Shown one piece after another: positions 34,033-43,394 of a stretch of 64,000 nucleotides of DNA. Below the pieces are notes generated by a model. That model saw nothing but the letters and a program-made list of their open reading frames with translations. It was not told the origin of the DNA and did no database searches. The translations under genes were made by a program, and so were the position numbers. The stretch comes from Parabacteroides gordonii MS-1 = DSM 23371 (GTDB taxonomy: Bacteria > Bacteroidota > Bacteroidia > Bacteroidales > Tannerellaceae). Numbering within the stretch: position 1 is the first letter of the stretch; every line of letters starts with the position of its first letter. The stretch is from NCBI RefSeq assembly GCF_000969825.1, contig NZ_KQ033919.1, forward strand, positions 2,283,088 through 2,347,087. The letters are read 5' to 3'.

Positions 34033-35283
34033 ATGGAAATAGAGAGGTTGAAAGTAATGGTCGTTTTGATTACCATGCTTTTCTTGTCTGATATAGCACT
34101 TGCAGAAGAAAGAAACAAAGATATTTTACCGGGTGGCGGGGTAGACTCCGTCGCTTATTCACGGCGATTGATTCACCGGTTGGGGATCGACGGCCGGCCG
34201 GCTTATATTTTCCCTACCAACTCTTTTCTGCGGGGAGACAATATGGATATGAAACCGATCCGAAAATCGATCTCTGCCCATTTGAAATATTCCTTTCAAT
34301 ATTATCCGAACAGTTACACGGACCGGATCTACAGAGGTTCTTACCAGGGACTCGGACTGGCCATGTATTCGTTTGATAATAAAGAGGAAATAGGAAACCC
34401 TTTTGCCCTTTACCTCTTTCAGGGTGCACGTATTGCCCAGTTCAATCCCCGCCTGTCGTTCAACTATGAATGGAACTTCGGAGCCTCTTTCGGCTGGAAG
34501 CCTTATGAAGAATATGATAATCCGTACAACAAAGTGATCGGTTCGAAAATCAACGCTTATATCAATGCTAATTTCTACCTGAACTATATTCTTTCAAAAG
34601 AGTTGGATCTCACAGCCGGAGTGGATTTAACACATTTCTCAAATGGAAATACTCGGTTTCCGAATGCGGGACTGAATACGATCGGACTGAAAGTGGGACT
34701 GGTATATAACTTCAACAGGAATGGCGATTGCTTCTCCAAACCTTTCTTCCGGTCACCCGTACCGAATTTCCCCCGCCATATCAGTTATGATGTAGTCTTG
34801 TTCGGTTCCTGGCGACGGAAAGGGGTGTATTTCGGAGAAGGACAAGTTGCCGCACCAGGAGCTTTTGCGGTAGCAGGATTCAACATCAACCCGATGTATA
34901 ACTTCGGATACAATTTCCGGGCAGGAGTATCGCTGGATGGTGTTTACGATGAGAGTGCCAATATCTACACTGAAGATTATATCGTTGGAACCGAACAGCC
35001 TTTTTATCGTCCGCCGCTCAGTTATCAGCTGGCATTGGGACTTTCCGCACGGGCAGAGTATGTGATGCCTTACTTCACTGTCGGCATCGGTCTGGGTGGA
35101 AACGTTATCCACCGGGGAGGTGATTTGAAAGGTTTGTACCAGGTACTGGCACTCAAGATTGAAGTAACCCGAAGCTCATTCATCCATATAGGATATAACC
35201 TGCAGAACTTCCATACTCCTAACTATCTGATGCTGGGTATCGGATACCGGTTCCATAACAAGTATCCGACGTTTCATAGGTAA
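34033..35283 (+). CDS. PagL-like lipid A deacylase / acyloxyacyl hydrolase, outer membrane
   Basis: 416 residues from the ATG at 34033 (MEIERLKVMVVLITMLFLSD, signal peptide to about ALA); a GTG at 34021 is possible. The PagL catalytic His-x-Ser is present in DLTHFSNGNTRFPNAGLNT, with the HFSNG block exactly as in lipid A 3-O-deacylases. The rest is rich in beta-barrel strands ending in IGYRFHNKY. It is longer than classic PagL (about 170 residues) because of a large N-terminal barrel part, as in other Bacteroidetes homologues. Likely removes an acyl chain from lipid A in the outer membrane. A palindrome array separates it from the convergent mutS. Confidence 0.75.
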   Translation: MEIERLKVMVVLITMLFLSDIALAEERNKDILPGGGVDSVAYSRRLIHRLGIDGRPAYIFPTNSFLRGDNMDMKPIRKSISAHLKYSFQYYPNSYTDRIYRGSYQGLGLAMYSFDNKEEIGNPFALYLFQGARIAQFNPRLSFNYEWNFGASFGWKPYEEYDNPYNKVIGSKINAYINANFYLNYILSKELDLTAGVDLTHFSNGNTRFPNAGLNTIGLKVGLVYNFNRNGDCFSKPFFRSPVPNFPRHISYDVVLFGSWRRKGVYFGEGQVAAPGAFAVAGFNINPMYNFGYNFRAGVSLDGVYDESANIYTEDYIVGTEQPFYRPPLSYQLALGLSARAEYVMPYFTVGIGLGGNVIHRGGDLKGLYQVLALKIEVTRSSFIHIGYNLQNFHTPNYLMLGIGYRFHNKYPTFHR

Positions 35284-35291
35284 GAAGAAAA

Positions 35292-35375
35292 GTTTCATGC
35301 TTATGGAACTTTTGTTTCTCTAGGGTGAAACTTTTGTTTCATGCCTATGAAACTAATGTTTCTTCCTAATGAAAC
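35292..35375. repeat. Tandem palindrome array E (4 units, 22-bp period)
   Basis: Units start at 35292, 35314, 35336 and 35358: GTTTCATGCTTATGGAAC, GTTTCTCTAGGGTGAAAC, GTTTCATGCCTATGAAAC, GTTTCTTCCTAATGAAAC. Linkers TTTT, TTTT, TAAT. Arms are GTTTC/GAAAC (unit 1 has one mismatch). The array fills the space between two convergent genes, so it is not a promoter operator for either. Confidence 0.85.
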
Positions 35376-35380
35376 AGTTA

Positions 35381-38029
35381 CTACTTCCCTGAAATGATCT
35401 TACGGATCTCGCTTAGTTTGTTCAGTGCTTCGATTGGAGTAAGGTTGTTTACATCGAGGTTCTTTATCTCGTCGCGTACCTGGCTTAATACGGGGTCGTC
35501 GAGCTGGAAGAAGCTAAGCTGATAGCCTTCGGCGGCGGATGCAATCTCTTTGACAGGCTTTGCTTTCACCTTGCCTTTTCCTTTCGCTTTGTCTTTGCAG
35601 TCGATCCCCTCCTGACGGTTATCCGTTTCCAGTTGCTTCAGGATCTCGTCGGAACGTTTCACGATGCTCTTCGGCATTCCTGCCATCTTGGCCACATGGA
35701 TACCGAAGCTATGTTCGCTACCGCCGGGAACCAGCTTACGCAGGAAGATCACCTTGTTGGAGACCTCTTTCACCGATACATTATAGTTCTTGATACGTTT
35801 GAACGAGCGCTCCATCTCATTCAACTCATGATAGTGCGTGGCAAAAAGCGTCTTGGCACGGGCATTCGGATGCTCATGGATATACTCGACAATCGCCCAG
35901 GCAATCGAGATACCGTCGTAAGTACTCGTACCACGCCCCAACTCATCGAACAGCACCAGGCTGCGCGACGACATATTATTCAGGATATTCGAAGCTTCGT
36001 TCATCTCCACCATAAAAGTAGACTCACCGACAGAAATATTATCGGAAGCACCTACACGGGTAAATATCTTATCAACAATACCGATGCGGGCAGACTCAGC
36101 GGGCACGAAGCAACCGATCTGTGCCATCAGCGTGATCAATGCCGTCTGACGAAGTAAGGCAGACTTACCCGCCATATTCGGCCCTGTTATAATAATGATC
36201 TGTTGCTTTTCGCTATCCAGATACACATCATTGGCGATATAAGGTTCTCCCAGCGGCAATTGCTTTTCAATCACCGGATGACGACCCGACTTGATATCGA
36301 TCACCTCCGAATCATCCACCAGCGGACGGATATAACGATTGTTTTCGGCTACCTTGGCAAAAGACAACAGGCAATCCAGCCGTCCGATCAGGTTCGCATC
36401 CAACTGGATAGGAGGAATAACCTCAGCCAGGCAAAGTACCAGGTCATTAAACAGACGTCCTTCCAATGCCAGGATCTTCTCCTCCGCACCTAATATCTTT
36501 TCTTCGTATTCTTTCAGTTCCTCAGTGATATAACGTTCGGCATTCACAAGGGTCTGCTTACGTATCCATTCTACCGGAACCTTATCTTTATGGGCATTAC
36601 GCACTTCGATATAATAGCCGAATACGTTATTGAAAGCAATCTTCAGACTGGGGATACCGGTCTTTTCACTTTCGCGCTGTTGCACCTTCAACAAATAATC
36701 TTTACCGGAGTAAGCAATCGCACGCAGATCATCCAATTCGGCATTTACTCCTTGGGCAATAACGCCTCCCTTATTCAACAAGGCGGGCGGATCGTTGTTT
36801 ACTTCCTTTTCTATCCGCTCACGGATCTCCAGGCAGGCATTCAACTGTTCTCCGATACGGCAGAGACTGGGCTCGTCGCTATTCATACAGGCCTCTTTGA
36901 TCGGCTCGATAGCGCGAAGAGCAACTTTCAACTGAACCACTTCACGGGGCGAAACACGTCCTACGGCCACCTTCGATATAATACGCTCCAGGTCGCCTAT
37001 CTGATCGATATGTTCGTCCAGAAGCTCTTTTACCTCCGGGTGACGGAAGAAATAATCCACCACATCCTGCCGTTCCTGTATCGGTTTCACTTCCTTCAAC
37101 GGGAAAAGAACCCAACGTCTCAGCATACGCGAACCCATCGGCGAAACTGTCTTATCGATCACATCGAGCAGACTGGTTCCTTCATCATTCATCGTACCGA
37201 CCAACTCGAGGCTGCGCACGGTGAACTTATCCAGACGTACATAACGGTCTTCCTCAATACGCGACAGGCCGGTGATATGCGAAATATGTTTATGTTCCGT
37301 CTGATCCAGGTAATAGAGGATAGCTCCCGAAGCGACGATACCCAATTTCAGATGCTGCACGCCGAAACCTTTCAGGTTCTTCGTTTCGAAATGCTTCAGC
37401 AGGCGGTCGTTAGCAGCTTCGTCGGAGAAAACCCAGTCGTCCATCTCAAAAGTAAAAAAACGGGGGCCGAACGATTCTTCAAAACGCTTCTTATTGTTGC
37501 GCTCTATCAGCACCTCTTTCGGGGAGAAGTTATTCAGTAGTTTGTCGATATAATCGACCGTTCCCTCAGCTGTCAGGAACTCACCGGTGGAAATATCCAG
37601 CAATGCGATACCACAAACATCCTTTCCGAAATGAACGGCTGCGAGGAAGTTATTTTCTTTATGATTAAGAATATTATCGTTGATGGAAACACCCGGCGTA
37701 ACCAATTCCGTCACCCCACGCTTCACCAGTTTCTTGGTCAACTTCGGATCTTCCAACTGGTCACAGATGGCAACACGTTTACCGGCTCGCACCAGTTTAG
37801 GCAGATACGTATCGAGGGCATGATGCGGGAAACCGGCCATTTCGATAAACTGTCCCGGCCCGTTGGCTTTCTTCGTCTGAACGATCCCGAGAATTTCAGC
37901 ACCAATCACGGCATCCTCACCATACATTTCGTAAAAGTCTCCTACACGGAACAGAAGGACAGCATCAGGGTGTTTCGCTTTAATATCGAAATACTGCTTC
38001 ATCAATGGGGTTTCAACGATCTTTGCCAC
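35381..38029 (-). CDS. mutS: DNA mismatch repair protein MutS
   Basis: 882 residues, standard length. The N-terminal mismatch-binding domain carries the Phe-x-Glu motif in [14 protein letters not shown] (the F-Y-E wedge, near residue 35). The core and clamp follow, then the ATPase domain with Walker [14 protein letters not shown] (about residues 614-626), the signature [14 protein letters not shown], Walker [17 protein letters not shown] and ATHYHEL. It recognises mismatches and starts repair with MutL. Lys/Gly-rich linker at about 800-825 ([18 protein letters not shown]) before the C-terminal helix-turn-helix. Monocistronic, with a promoter at 38064-38071. Confidence 0.98.
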   Translation of the reverse strand: MAKIVETPLMKQYFDIKAKHPDAVLLFRVGDFYEMYGEDAVIGAEILGIVQTKKANGPGQFIEMAGFPHHALDTYLPKLVRAGKRVAICDQLEDPKLTKKLVKRGVTELVTPGVSINDNILNHKENNFLAAVHFGKDVCGIALLDISTGEFLTAEGTVDYIDKLLNNFSPKEVLIERNNKKRFEESFGPRFFTFEMDDWVFSDEAANDRLLKHFETKNLKGFGVQHLKLGIVASGAILYYLDQTEHKHISHITGLSRIEEDRYVRLDKFTVRSLELVGTMNDEGTSLLDVIDKTVSPMGSRMLRRWVLFPLKEVKPIQERQDVVDYFFRHPEVKELLDEHIDQIGDLERIISKVAVGRVSPREVVQLKVALRAIEPIKEACMNSDEPSLCRIGEQLNACLEIRERIEKEVNNDPPALLNKGGVIAQGVNAELDDLRAIAYSGKDYLLKVQQRESEKTGIPSLKIAFNNVFGYYIEVRNAHKDKVPVEWIRKQTLVNAERYITEELKEYEEKILGAEEKILALEGRLFNDLVLCLAEVIPPIQLDANLIGRLDCLLSFAKVAENNRYIRPLVDDSEVIDIKSGRHPVIEKQLPLGEPYIANDVYLDSEKQQIIIITGPNMAGKSALLRQTALITLMAQIGCFVPAESARIGIVDKIFTRVGASDNISVGESTFMVEMNEASNILNNMSSRSLVLFDELGRGTSTYDGISIAWAIVEYIHEHPNARAKTLFATHYHELNEMERSFKRIKNYNVSVKEVSNKVIFLRKLVPGGSEHSFGIHVAKMAGMPKSIVKRSDEILKQLETDNRQEGIDCKDKAKGKGKVKAKPVKEIASAAEGYQLSFFQLDDPVLSQVRDEIKNLDVNNLTPIEALNKLSEIRKIISGK

Positions 38030-38063
38030 GGGATATATCTTTTATCATTTTATTTAAACCGTA

Positions 38064-38071
38064 CAAAGGTA
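38064..38071 (-). promoter_or_regulatory. Promoter of mutS
   Basis: On the minus strand TACCTTTG fits TAnnTTTG, 35 bp before the mutS ATG, with a TTTA about 20 bp further upstream at the -33 position. Confidence 0.6.
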
Positions 38072-38114
38072 CAATTTTTTACGAGAGTATAAAGGAGGAG
38101 AATATCGCTTTACC

Positions 38115-39632
38115 TTATTGTTGCCAAAAGTTACGGATCGCCTGTTCATTCACGAAAACACCTTCTATGCCCGCAATGGTAATCGTATCCATTAATTGCG
38201 ACAAGCCGCCAAAGCCATCATTTGCTTTATCTACTATCTTCTGATAAGCTTCTGATGAATAACGGGCATTGGCATCTTCCGGCTTCACCATGAACTTACC
38301 CAGATAATAATTACCGTCGAACGTATTATTTGTCGACTCTGTGAAGTTGAACGTTGTGCTTTCAGCCGTATAGAAAATATTATCTTTTACCAGCGTACTG
38401 TCGGAGAAACCGCCCCAGGAGTCGAATGTCATCATGCTGCGGTCTACTTTTCCTTCCGGCTTTTTATTCACATGGAGGATGTTGTTACAGATGGTCGTGT
38501 TCTTTACAGGGCCTGCCAGATGAATATTAGGCGAGAAGGTTCCTACCCGGGTAAGGCGCGTACGGATACCGTCATTGATACTGATATTGTAGCGGACGAT
38601 TGTTCCCCGGTTACCGATATTGGACGGCTCGGAAACTTCACCGGAATTGCAGATCAAGACCATGCCGCCTTCGTTATCGTGACTGTAATTATACTCGATC
38701 ACCGTGTTCGTACAGTTCCAGTCCGAATCGAATCCCTGGGCATCCCAGGGAGCCTTATGATCGCTAACTTCGTTGAAACGAATGATCGTATTGTCACAGC
38801 TCCACGGCCAGATACCGGCTGCGGCTTCCGTATCAGGAAGTATGGCCGGACAATTACGCATCACATTATATTCAATCAGCGTGCTGTCGCAACCGATCGG
38901 AACGATACCGTCGCCGGGTACTTCTTCAATCAGGTTATTACGAACAACCGTATGTTTGCTCGGGTGCCAGTTGCGGCGGTCGCTGTAAGCCGACCATATC
39001 ATCGCATTACGGGAACAACGGCGTATGCAGCAGTTCTGGATGGTCAGGCTGTCGAACATGGAGATCACCTCTTTTCCCCCGTTGACGATCAGGATACCGC
39101 TGCCGCCGCCTTCCGCTTTCACCAACGAACCGTTGACATCCCGTATATCAATCCCATCTACTATAATATTATGTGACACGCCATAGTCGGAAGCTTCTAT
39201 CTTCAAGCCGGTACGGAAAGGTTTACGTTCTTTGCCTGTATTCACTATTTCAATATCACGGAATGTGACGTAATCGGAGTTGTGGATACGAACGGCATAC
39301 AGGGAACTGTCGTTTCCAACAATACATGGCTTACTTCCTTCACCATAAGCTTCTACATATATCCTATTATCTGAAGTTCCCTGTCCTGAGATTTCCAGTT
39401 CGCCGGAGTAAGTATCTCCCCTCTTCAACAGGATACGGTCACCCGGTTTCAGTTGGAGAGATTGAAGTTTGGAGAGGCTCTTCCAGGCAGCCTGTTCGGA
39501 ATGTCCGTTATTATTATCATTTCCGTTCACAGCATCCAGATAGTAGCAGGAGGTATCCGGCGCACAGCCGACACAAAGAAAAACAAGGAAAAAGAACAAT
39601 AAGTAACTGTTTACATGCTTTGTCATAGCCAA
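38115..39632 (-). CDS. Right-handed parallel beta-helix lipoprotein (pectate-lyase-like)
   Basis: 505 residues (503 if the second Met is used). Signal peptide ends in lipobox CVGC followed by APDTSCYYLD. The N-terminal part LKPGDRILLKRGDTYSGELE is the usual opening of parallel beta-helix polysaccharide-acting proteins, and repeated short strands (TLIEYNVMRNC, NTVIEYNYSHDNEGG, NTTICNNILHV) continue through the body. Surface-anchored lyase or glycan-binding protein; no catalytic residues could be assigned. It lies between mutS and a sulfatase gene, and shares a 128-bp divergent promoter region with the sulfatase. Confidence 0.78.
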   Translation of the reverse strand: MAMTKHVNSYLLFFFLVFLCVGCAPDTSCYYLDAVNGNDNNNGHSEQAAWKSLSKLQSLQLKPGDRILLKRGDTYSGELEISGQGTSDNRIYVEAYGEGSKPCIVGNDSSLYAVRIHNSDYVTFRDIEIVNTGKERKPFRTGLKIEASDYGVSHNIIVDGIDIRDVNGSLVKAEGGGSGILIVNGGKEVISMFDSLTIQNCCIRRCSRNAMIWSAYSDRRNWHPSKHTVVRNNLIEEVPGDGIVPIGCDSTLIEYNVMRNCPAILPDTEAAAGIWPWSCDNTIIRFNEVSDHKAPWDAQGFDSDWNCTNTVIEYNYSHDNEGGMVLICNSGEVSEPSNIGNRGTIVRYNISINDGIRTRLTRVGTFSPNIHLAGPVKNTTICNNILHVNKKPEGKVDRSMMTFDSWGGFSDSTLVKDNIFYTAESTTFNFTESTNNTFDGNYYLGKFMVKPEDANARYSSEAYQKIVDKANDGFGGLSQLMDTITIAGIEGVFVNEQAIRNFWQQ

Positions 39633-39720
39633 AAGAATATTAGATTAAAACGACAGTAAATATAATAACTATCTGTAACAAAGAACCCAAATGAATAATT
39701 ATTATTCCGGATAAATAATA

Positions 39721-39728
39721 TAACTTTG
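39721..39728 (+). promoter_or_regulatory. Promoter of the sulfatase gene
   Basis: TAACTTTG fits TAnnTTTG, 32 bp before the ATG at 39761. Confidence 0.5.
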
Positions 39729-39760
39729 TCGACAATCTGACAAGAAATAACTAAAAAATC

Positions 39761-41200
39761 ATGAAAAAAACTATTTTACTCGCTTCCGGCCTTATCCTGG
39801 CCGTTCCTTTTGTGCAGGCGCAAAAGAGCAAAGACAAAAAACCAAATGTTGTATTTATCCTGGCCGACGACCTTGGATACGGCGACTTAAGCTGCTACGG
39901 ACAAGAGAAGTTTAATACACCGAATATCGACCAACTGGCTCAAAACGGTATGCGTTTTACGCAATGCTACTCAGGTACTACCGTCAGTGCCCCTTCCCGC
40001 TCCTGCCTGCTGACAGGTACACATAGTGGACATACTCCCATTCGCGGAAACAAAGAACTTGACCCGGAAGGACAATTCCCGTTGCCCGAAGGGGCACGTA
40101 CCATTTTCCACGTCATGCAGGATGCCGTATATAAGACTTCGGCTTTCGGTAAGTGGGGACTGGGCTATATCGGTACTTCCGGTGACCCTAAAAACCAGGG
40201 ATGCGAAACATTCTTCGGATATAACTGCCAGCTACTGGCACACAGCTATTATCCCGATCATCTGTGGGACAACGACCAGCGTGTCGAACTGAAAGATAAC
40301 GTATTAGAAGTCGAATACGGAAAAGGTACTTATTCACAAGACCTGATCCACTCGAAAGCACTCGACTACCTGGATAATTTGAAGGAAGACGAACCTTTCT
40401 TCATGTGGTATCCGACCATTCTGCCTCATGCCGAACTGATCGTACCGGAAGACAGCATCATCCAGAAATTCCGTGGCATGTATCCGGAAAAGGCACATAA
40501 GGGTACCGAACCGGGCAGTCCGGCTTTCCGCAAAGGTGGCTATTGCACACAACTATATCCCCACGCTACATTTGCCGCAATGATCTACCGTCTGGACGTA
40601 TATGTGGGACAGATCGTGCAAAAACTGAAAGACAAAGGTTTATACGACAATACAATCATCATCTTCGCCAGCGACAACGGCCCTCACATGGAAGGTGGAG
40701 CCGATCCTGATTTCTTCAACAGCAATGGCATCTACCGCGGTTACAAACGCGACCTGTATGAAGGTGGTATCCGTGTACCGATGATCATTTCATGGCCGGG
40801 ACATATACAGCCGGGAACGGAAACGAATTTCATGTGTTCGTTCTGGGATGTGTTGCCCACATTCGAAGAGATCATCCATCCAAAAGCTAAACAGAAAGAG
40901 ATGGACGGTGTAAGTATGTTGCCGCTGCTACAAAACCGTAAAGGACAGAAAGAACATGAGTTCCTGTATTTCGAATTCCAGGAAATGAACGGCCGTCAGG
41001 CTGTACGCCAGGGCTCATGGAAACTGGTTCATATGAATATCCGTGGCGATAAACCGTATTACGAGCTTTATAACTTAGCAGCCGATCCTTCGGAAAAGTA
41101 TAACCTGCTGGACAAATATCCGGAAAAGGTAGCCGAACTGAAAGAGATCATGGTACGGGAACATATCGAAGATCCGAACTGGCCGTTACTGAAGAAATAA
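39761..41200 (+). CDS. Arylsulfatase, S1 family, Ser-type
   Basis: 479 residues with signal peptide MKKTILLASGLILAVPFVQA. Alkaline-phosphatase-fold sulfatase: metal-binding NVVFILADDLGYGDL near the start, the active-site motif SAPSRSCLLTGTHSG (about residues 76-90) in which the Ser is expected to be oxidised to formylglycine by an anaerobic maturase encoded elsewhere, and FASDNGPHMEGGADPDFF. The protein would remove sulfate esters from sulfated glycans in the periplasm. The S-x-P-S-R form is the usual Bacteroides type. The neighbouring beta-helix lipoprotein may act on the same glycan. Confidence 0.93.
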   Translation: MKKTILLASGLILAVPFVQAQKSKDKKPNVVFILADDLGYGDLSCYGQEKFNTPNIDQLAQNGMRFTQCYSGTTVSAPSRSCLLTGTHSGHTPIRGNKELDPEGQFPLPEGARTIFHVMQDAVYKTSAFGKWGLGYIGTSGDPKNQGCETFFGYNCQLLAHSYYPDHLWDNDQRVELKDNVLEVEYGKGTYSQDLIHSKALDYLDNLKEDEPFFMWYPTILPHAELIVPEDSIIQKFRGMYPEKAHKGTEPGSPAFRKGGYCTQLYPHATFAAMIYRLDVYVGQIVQKLKDKGLYDNTIIIFASDNGPHMEGGADPDFFNSNGIYRGYKRDLYEGGIRVPMIISWPGHIQPGTETNFMCSFWDVLPTFEEIIHPKAKQKEMDGVSMLPLLQNRKGQKEHEFLYFEFQEMNGRQAVRQGSWKLVHMNIRGDKPYYELYNLAADPSEKYNLLDKYPEKVAELKEIMVREHIEDPNWPLLKK

Positions 41201-41208
41201 AGATATGA

Positions 41209-41234
41209 CCATTTCGTTGACGTCAACGAAATGG
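41209..41234. repeat. Perfect 26-bp palindrome
   Basis: CCATTTCGTTGAC (41209-41221) is followed directly by its reverse complement (41222-41234) with no spacer. It stands 8 bp after the sulfatase stop. It could be a protein-binding site or a strong mRNA hairpin; the terminator proper follows at 41252. Confidence 0.7.
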
Positions 41235-41251
41235 ACAAGGCATTGAAAAAG

Positions 41252-41298
41252 GCAGGCTGAATTGTAATTAATAGAACAATTCAGCCTGCTTTTGTTTT
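41252..41298. terminator. Terminator between sulfatase and C10 protease genes
   Basis: A 14-bp perfect stem, GCAGGCTGAATTGT (41252-41265) / ACAATTCAGCCTGC (41276-41289), followed by TTTTGTTTT. It serves the convergent genes on either side. Confidence 0.9.
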
Positions 41299-41314
41299 AT
41301 CTAACCATTATATA

Positions 41315-43135
41315 TTACTTCTTTACCACCTTATGGCTGCTTCGTCCTTCCGCAGTCTGTACTTCCATCACATAAATACCTGACGGATAGCCGCTGTAAG
41401 AAAATGTAACAGCCGAATTATCGCTTCCCGGCTGCTTTTTCAACAGGCGGCCGTTCATATCATACAAAGCGACTTCCCGGATAGCGACAGGAGAAGTTAT
41501 GTAAGCCGTTCCGTTTGTATCGTAGGAGACAGAGATATTCGTCTCTGCTGATATCTCTTCCGTTGAGGTCGGATCGCCGGCTACCAGGATCTCACCGGTC
41601 GTATTGCCGCCACCTCTCACCCATTGCCAATCCTGCGCGTCGCTGCTCTTATATAGCAGACGGATACGGTCGCCGGGAACCATTTGTTGCGTGATCGTGC
41701 AAGGTACTTCCTGAGCTACTCCCTGTTCAATCTGTATGCTGACAGGCTCTTCACTCGAAATGAACTCTTTGGTATTACCATCCTTATCGACAAGGGCGAC
41801 AACCAGATTACCGGAAAAATCACGGATACTCATATTACCCACATAGCCGTATTCAACACCAAACAGTTTGTTTGGTTCGAAAGTATCCGTTGTTGCTTCA
41901 AGGCCGGCAAAGACCGTTCCGCTGTTCTCACCATAGAAAAAGGCCAGTACGTCCTGATAGGTGGAACCTTCCACCGGTTTCTTCATACTGATGATAGCAT
42001 CCTGATCGAGCGAGAAACCGCCAATGTTACCACCTGTTCCCTGTTCTTCGGGTTCAAGTACCGCCAGCAGGTAATAACCGTTGGCCAGTCCGCCCCAGCC
42101 CCAGTTCACATGATAATAATCCGCTTCGTTATAACCGTCGATGATAAACTGGTGGCCTTCGTTCTGATCGTTTTCACCCCCGTAAATCACAGGGCGGTTA
42201 TCATCCAGTTCACCTTTGATGATAGACTCCCATTCGGCTGTCTGGTAGTTTTCACGTTGCAGGACATGAAGGGATTTATCGTATTTCATATAATTGACAA
42301 GGCCCTGGGCGGCTGTCAATGTCAGTGCACCACTGTTTCCGGGGGCATAATTCATATCGGACATAACACCGACATCATACATCAGGGTAGCTATGTTCTG
42401 TGCCTGTTCAGTAGTATATTGCCCAGCCGTATAGGTAGAAGGCATGTTATCCCACTGGTAAGGAGTATCGAAGGTAGCCGAAAGGGAGAGGTTGTAAGTC
42501 TGGGAAGTATAAGAATGGCTGCCCTCACCCACATCCGGCCATTTATGATACTGCATGGCAATAGATGTCGAGGTGGCGACACATCCGGTCGGTGTGCGCT
42601 GGCTGTTCACTACGGGACACAAATTGTTATAAGGTGTCATTTGATCCCATAGAACGGTTGTCAGAGATACTCCGCCCGACTTCAACTGCATAGTTCCCTG
42701 GCGAACCTGATTCCAAGCAGCCGAAACTTCACGGGATGCTTCCCGCTTATTCTCACGTACCCAGTTGATCTGGCGTTGGTAACTATCAAACCATCCGCGC
42801 AGATTCGACGGCATGGAGTCTTTTTCAAACAGTTGCTGCATGCCATATCCCAGGATAGGATAAACGGCATCGTCACCCGCCACGACGACAAAGCCGTCGG
42901 CATCTTCGCGGTTGAATACGTAAAAAGTAGCATCCTGCACGGAACCGGCTGACTTGGTAGTTGTTCCGGCATCCGACCAGACCAGAGTCAATGCGGGTTC
43001 TGAAGCTTTTGTCTGCGGAGAATTCGCTTTCAGGAAACTGAGGGCTACGCTCCGTGCCTGCTTCACATCAATAGGTGCGGCACTTATCGACATAGTCAAT
43101 AAGGCGATAAAGAAAACAAAAGTACATCTTCTCAT
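41315..43135 (-). CDS. C10 family cysteine protease (streptopain-like), secreted
   Basis: 606 residues with signal peptide MRRCTFVFFIALLTMSISA, an N-terminal propeptide (about 20-150, Spi-like, VKQARSVALSFLKANSPQTK), and a C10 catalytic domain: Cys nucleophile in TPTGCVATSTSIAMQYHKWP and active-site His in NWGWGG context (EGHQFIIDGYNEADYYHVNW). Beta domains follow, and the last 70 residues (VALYDMNGRLLKKQ, then YPSGIYVMEVQTAEG) form a Por-type C-terminal sorting domain. This architecture is that of secreted proteases such as bacteroidal fragipain-like or prevotellal interpain-like enzymes. Single gene; the terminator at 41252 follows it. Confidence 0.9.
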   Translation of the reverse strand: MRRCTFVFFIALLTMSISAAPIDVKQARSVALSFLKANSPQTKASEPALTLVWSDAGTTTKSAGSVQDATFYVFNREDADGFVVVAGDDAVYPILGYGMQQLFEKDSMPSNLRGWFDSYQRQINWVRENKREASREVSAAWNQVRQGTMQLKSGGVSLTTVLWDQMTPYNNLCPVVNSQRTPTGCVATSTSIAMQYHKWPDVGEGSHSYTSQTYNLSLSATFDTPYQWDNMPSTYTAGQYTTEQAQNIATLMYDVGVMSDMNYAPGNSGALTLTAAQGLVNYMKYDKSLHVLQRENYQTAEWESIIKGELDDNRPVIYGGENDQNEGHQFIIDGYNEADYYHVNWGWGGLANGYYLLAVLEPEEQGTGGNIGGFSLDQDAIISMKKPVEGSTYQDVLAFFYGENSGTVFAGLEATTDTFEPNKLFGVEYGYVGNMSIRDFSGNLVVALVDKDGNTKEFISSEEPVSIQIEQGVAQEVPCTITQQMVPGDRIRLLYKSSDAQDWQWVRGGGNTTGEILVAGDPTSTEEISAETNISVSYDTNGTAYITSPVAIREVALYDMNGRLLKKQPGSDNSAVTFSYSGYPSGIYVMEVQTAEGRSSHKVVKK

Positions 43136-43357
43136 TACTCGTAATTTTTAAGTTTACATTCAGTTTGCGCTTATCAGAGGCCTGGTTAAAGGTGTTTTTA
43201 TAACAAGGAAAGGAGAGAAATAGTTTCTGTCTTTTCACACCGGCAGATCAACAACTATTGCTTGCCAAAAAACTCCTTCCGGAATCTATCCTGCCCATTT
43301 TGAAATGTCGACATTGCAAAATACCCTATAATTTATACTTCCCGATAAATATTATTG

Positions 43358-43365
43358 TATCTTTG
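43358..43365 (+). promoter_or_regulatory. Promoter of the SulP transporter gene
   Basis: TATCTTTG fits TAnnTTTG, 30 bp before the ATG at 43395. Confidence 0.6.
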
Positions 43366-43394
43366 CATCACAATTTAACACATTAGGCAGAAAA

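Noticed and set aside
35292-35375. CRISPR array
   Set aside because: Units are separated by only 4 bp, there are no 30-bp spacers and no cas genes nearby.
36590-37540. 316-codon open frame on the plus strand
   Set aside because: It lies entirely opposite mutS, has no family features, and is a by-product of the codon use of the real gene.
38472-39176. 234-codon open frame on the plus strand
   Set aside because: Opposite strand of the beta-helix lipoprotein gene.
41684-42652. 322-codon open frame on the plus strand
   Set aside because: It is opposite the C10 protease gene, whose catalytic motifs are clear; no independent evidence.
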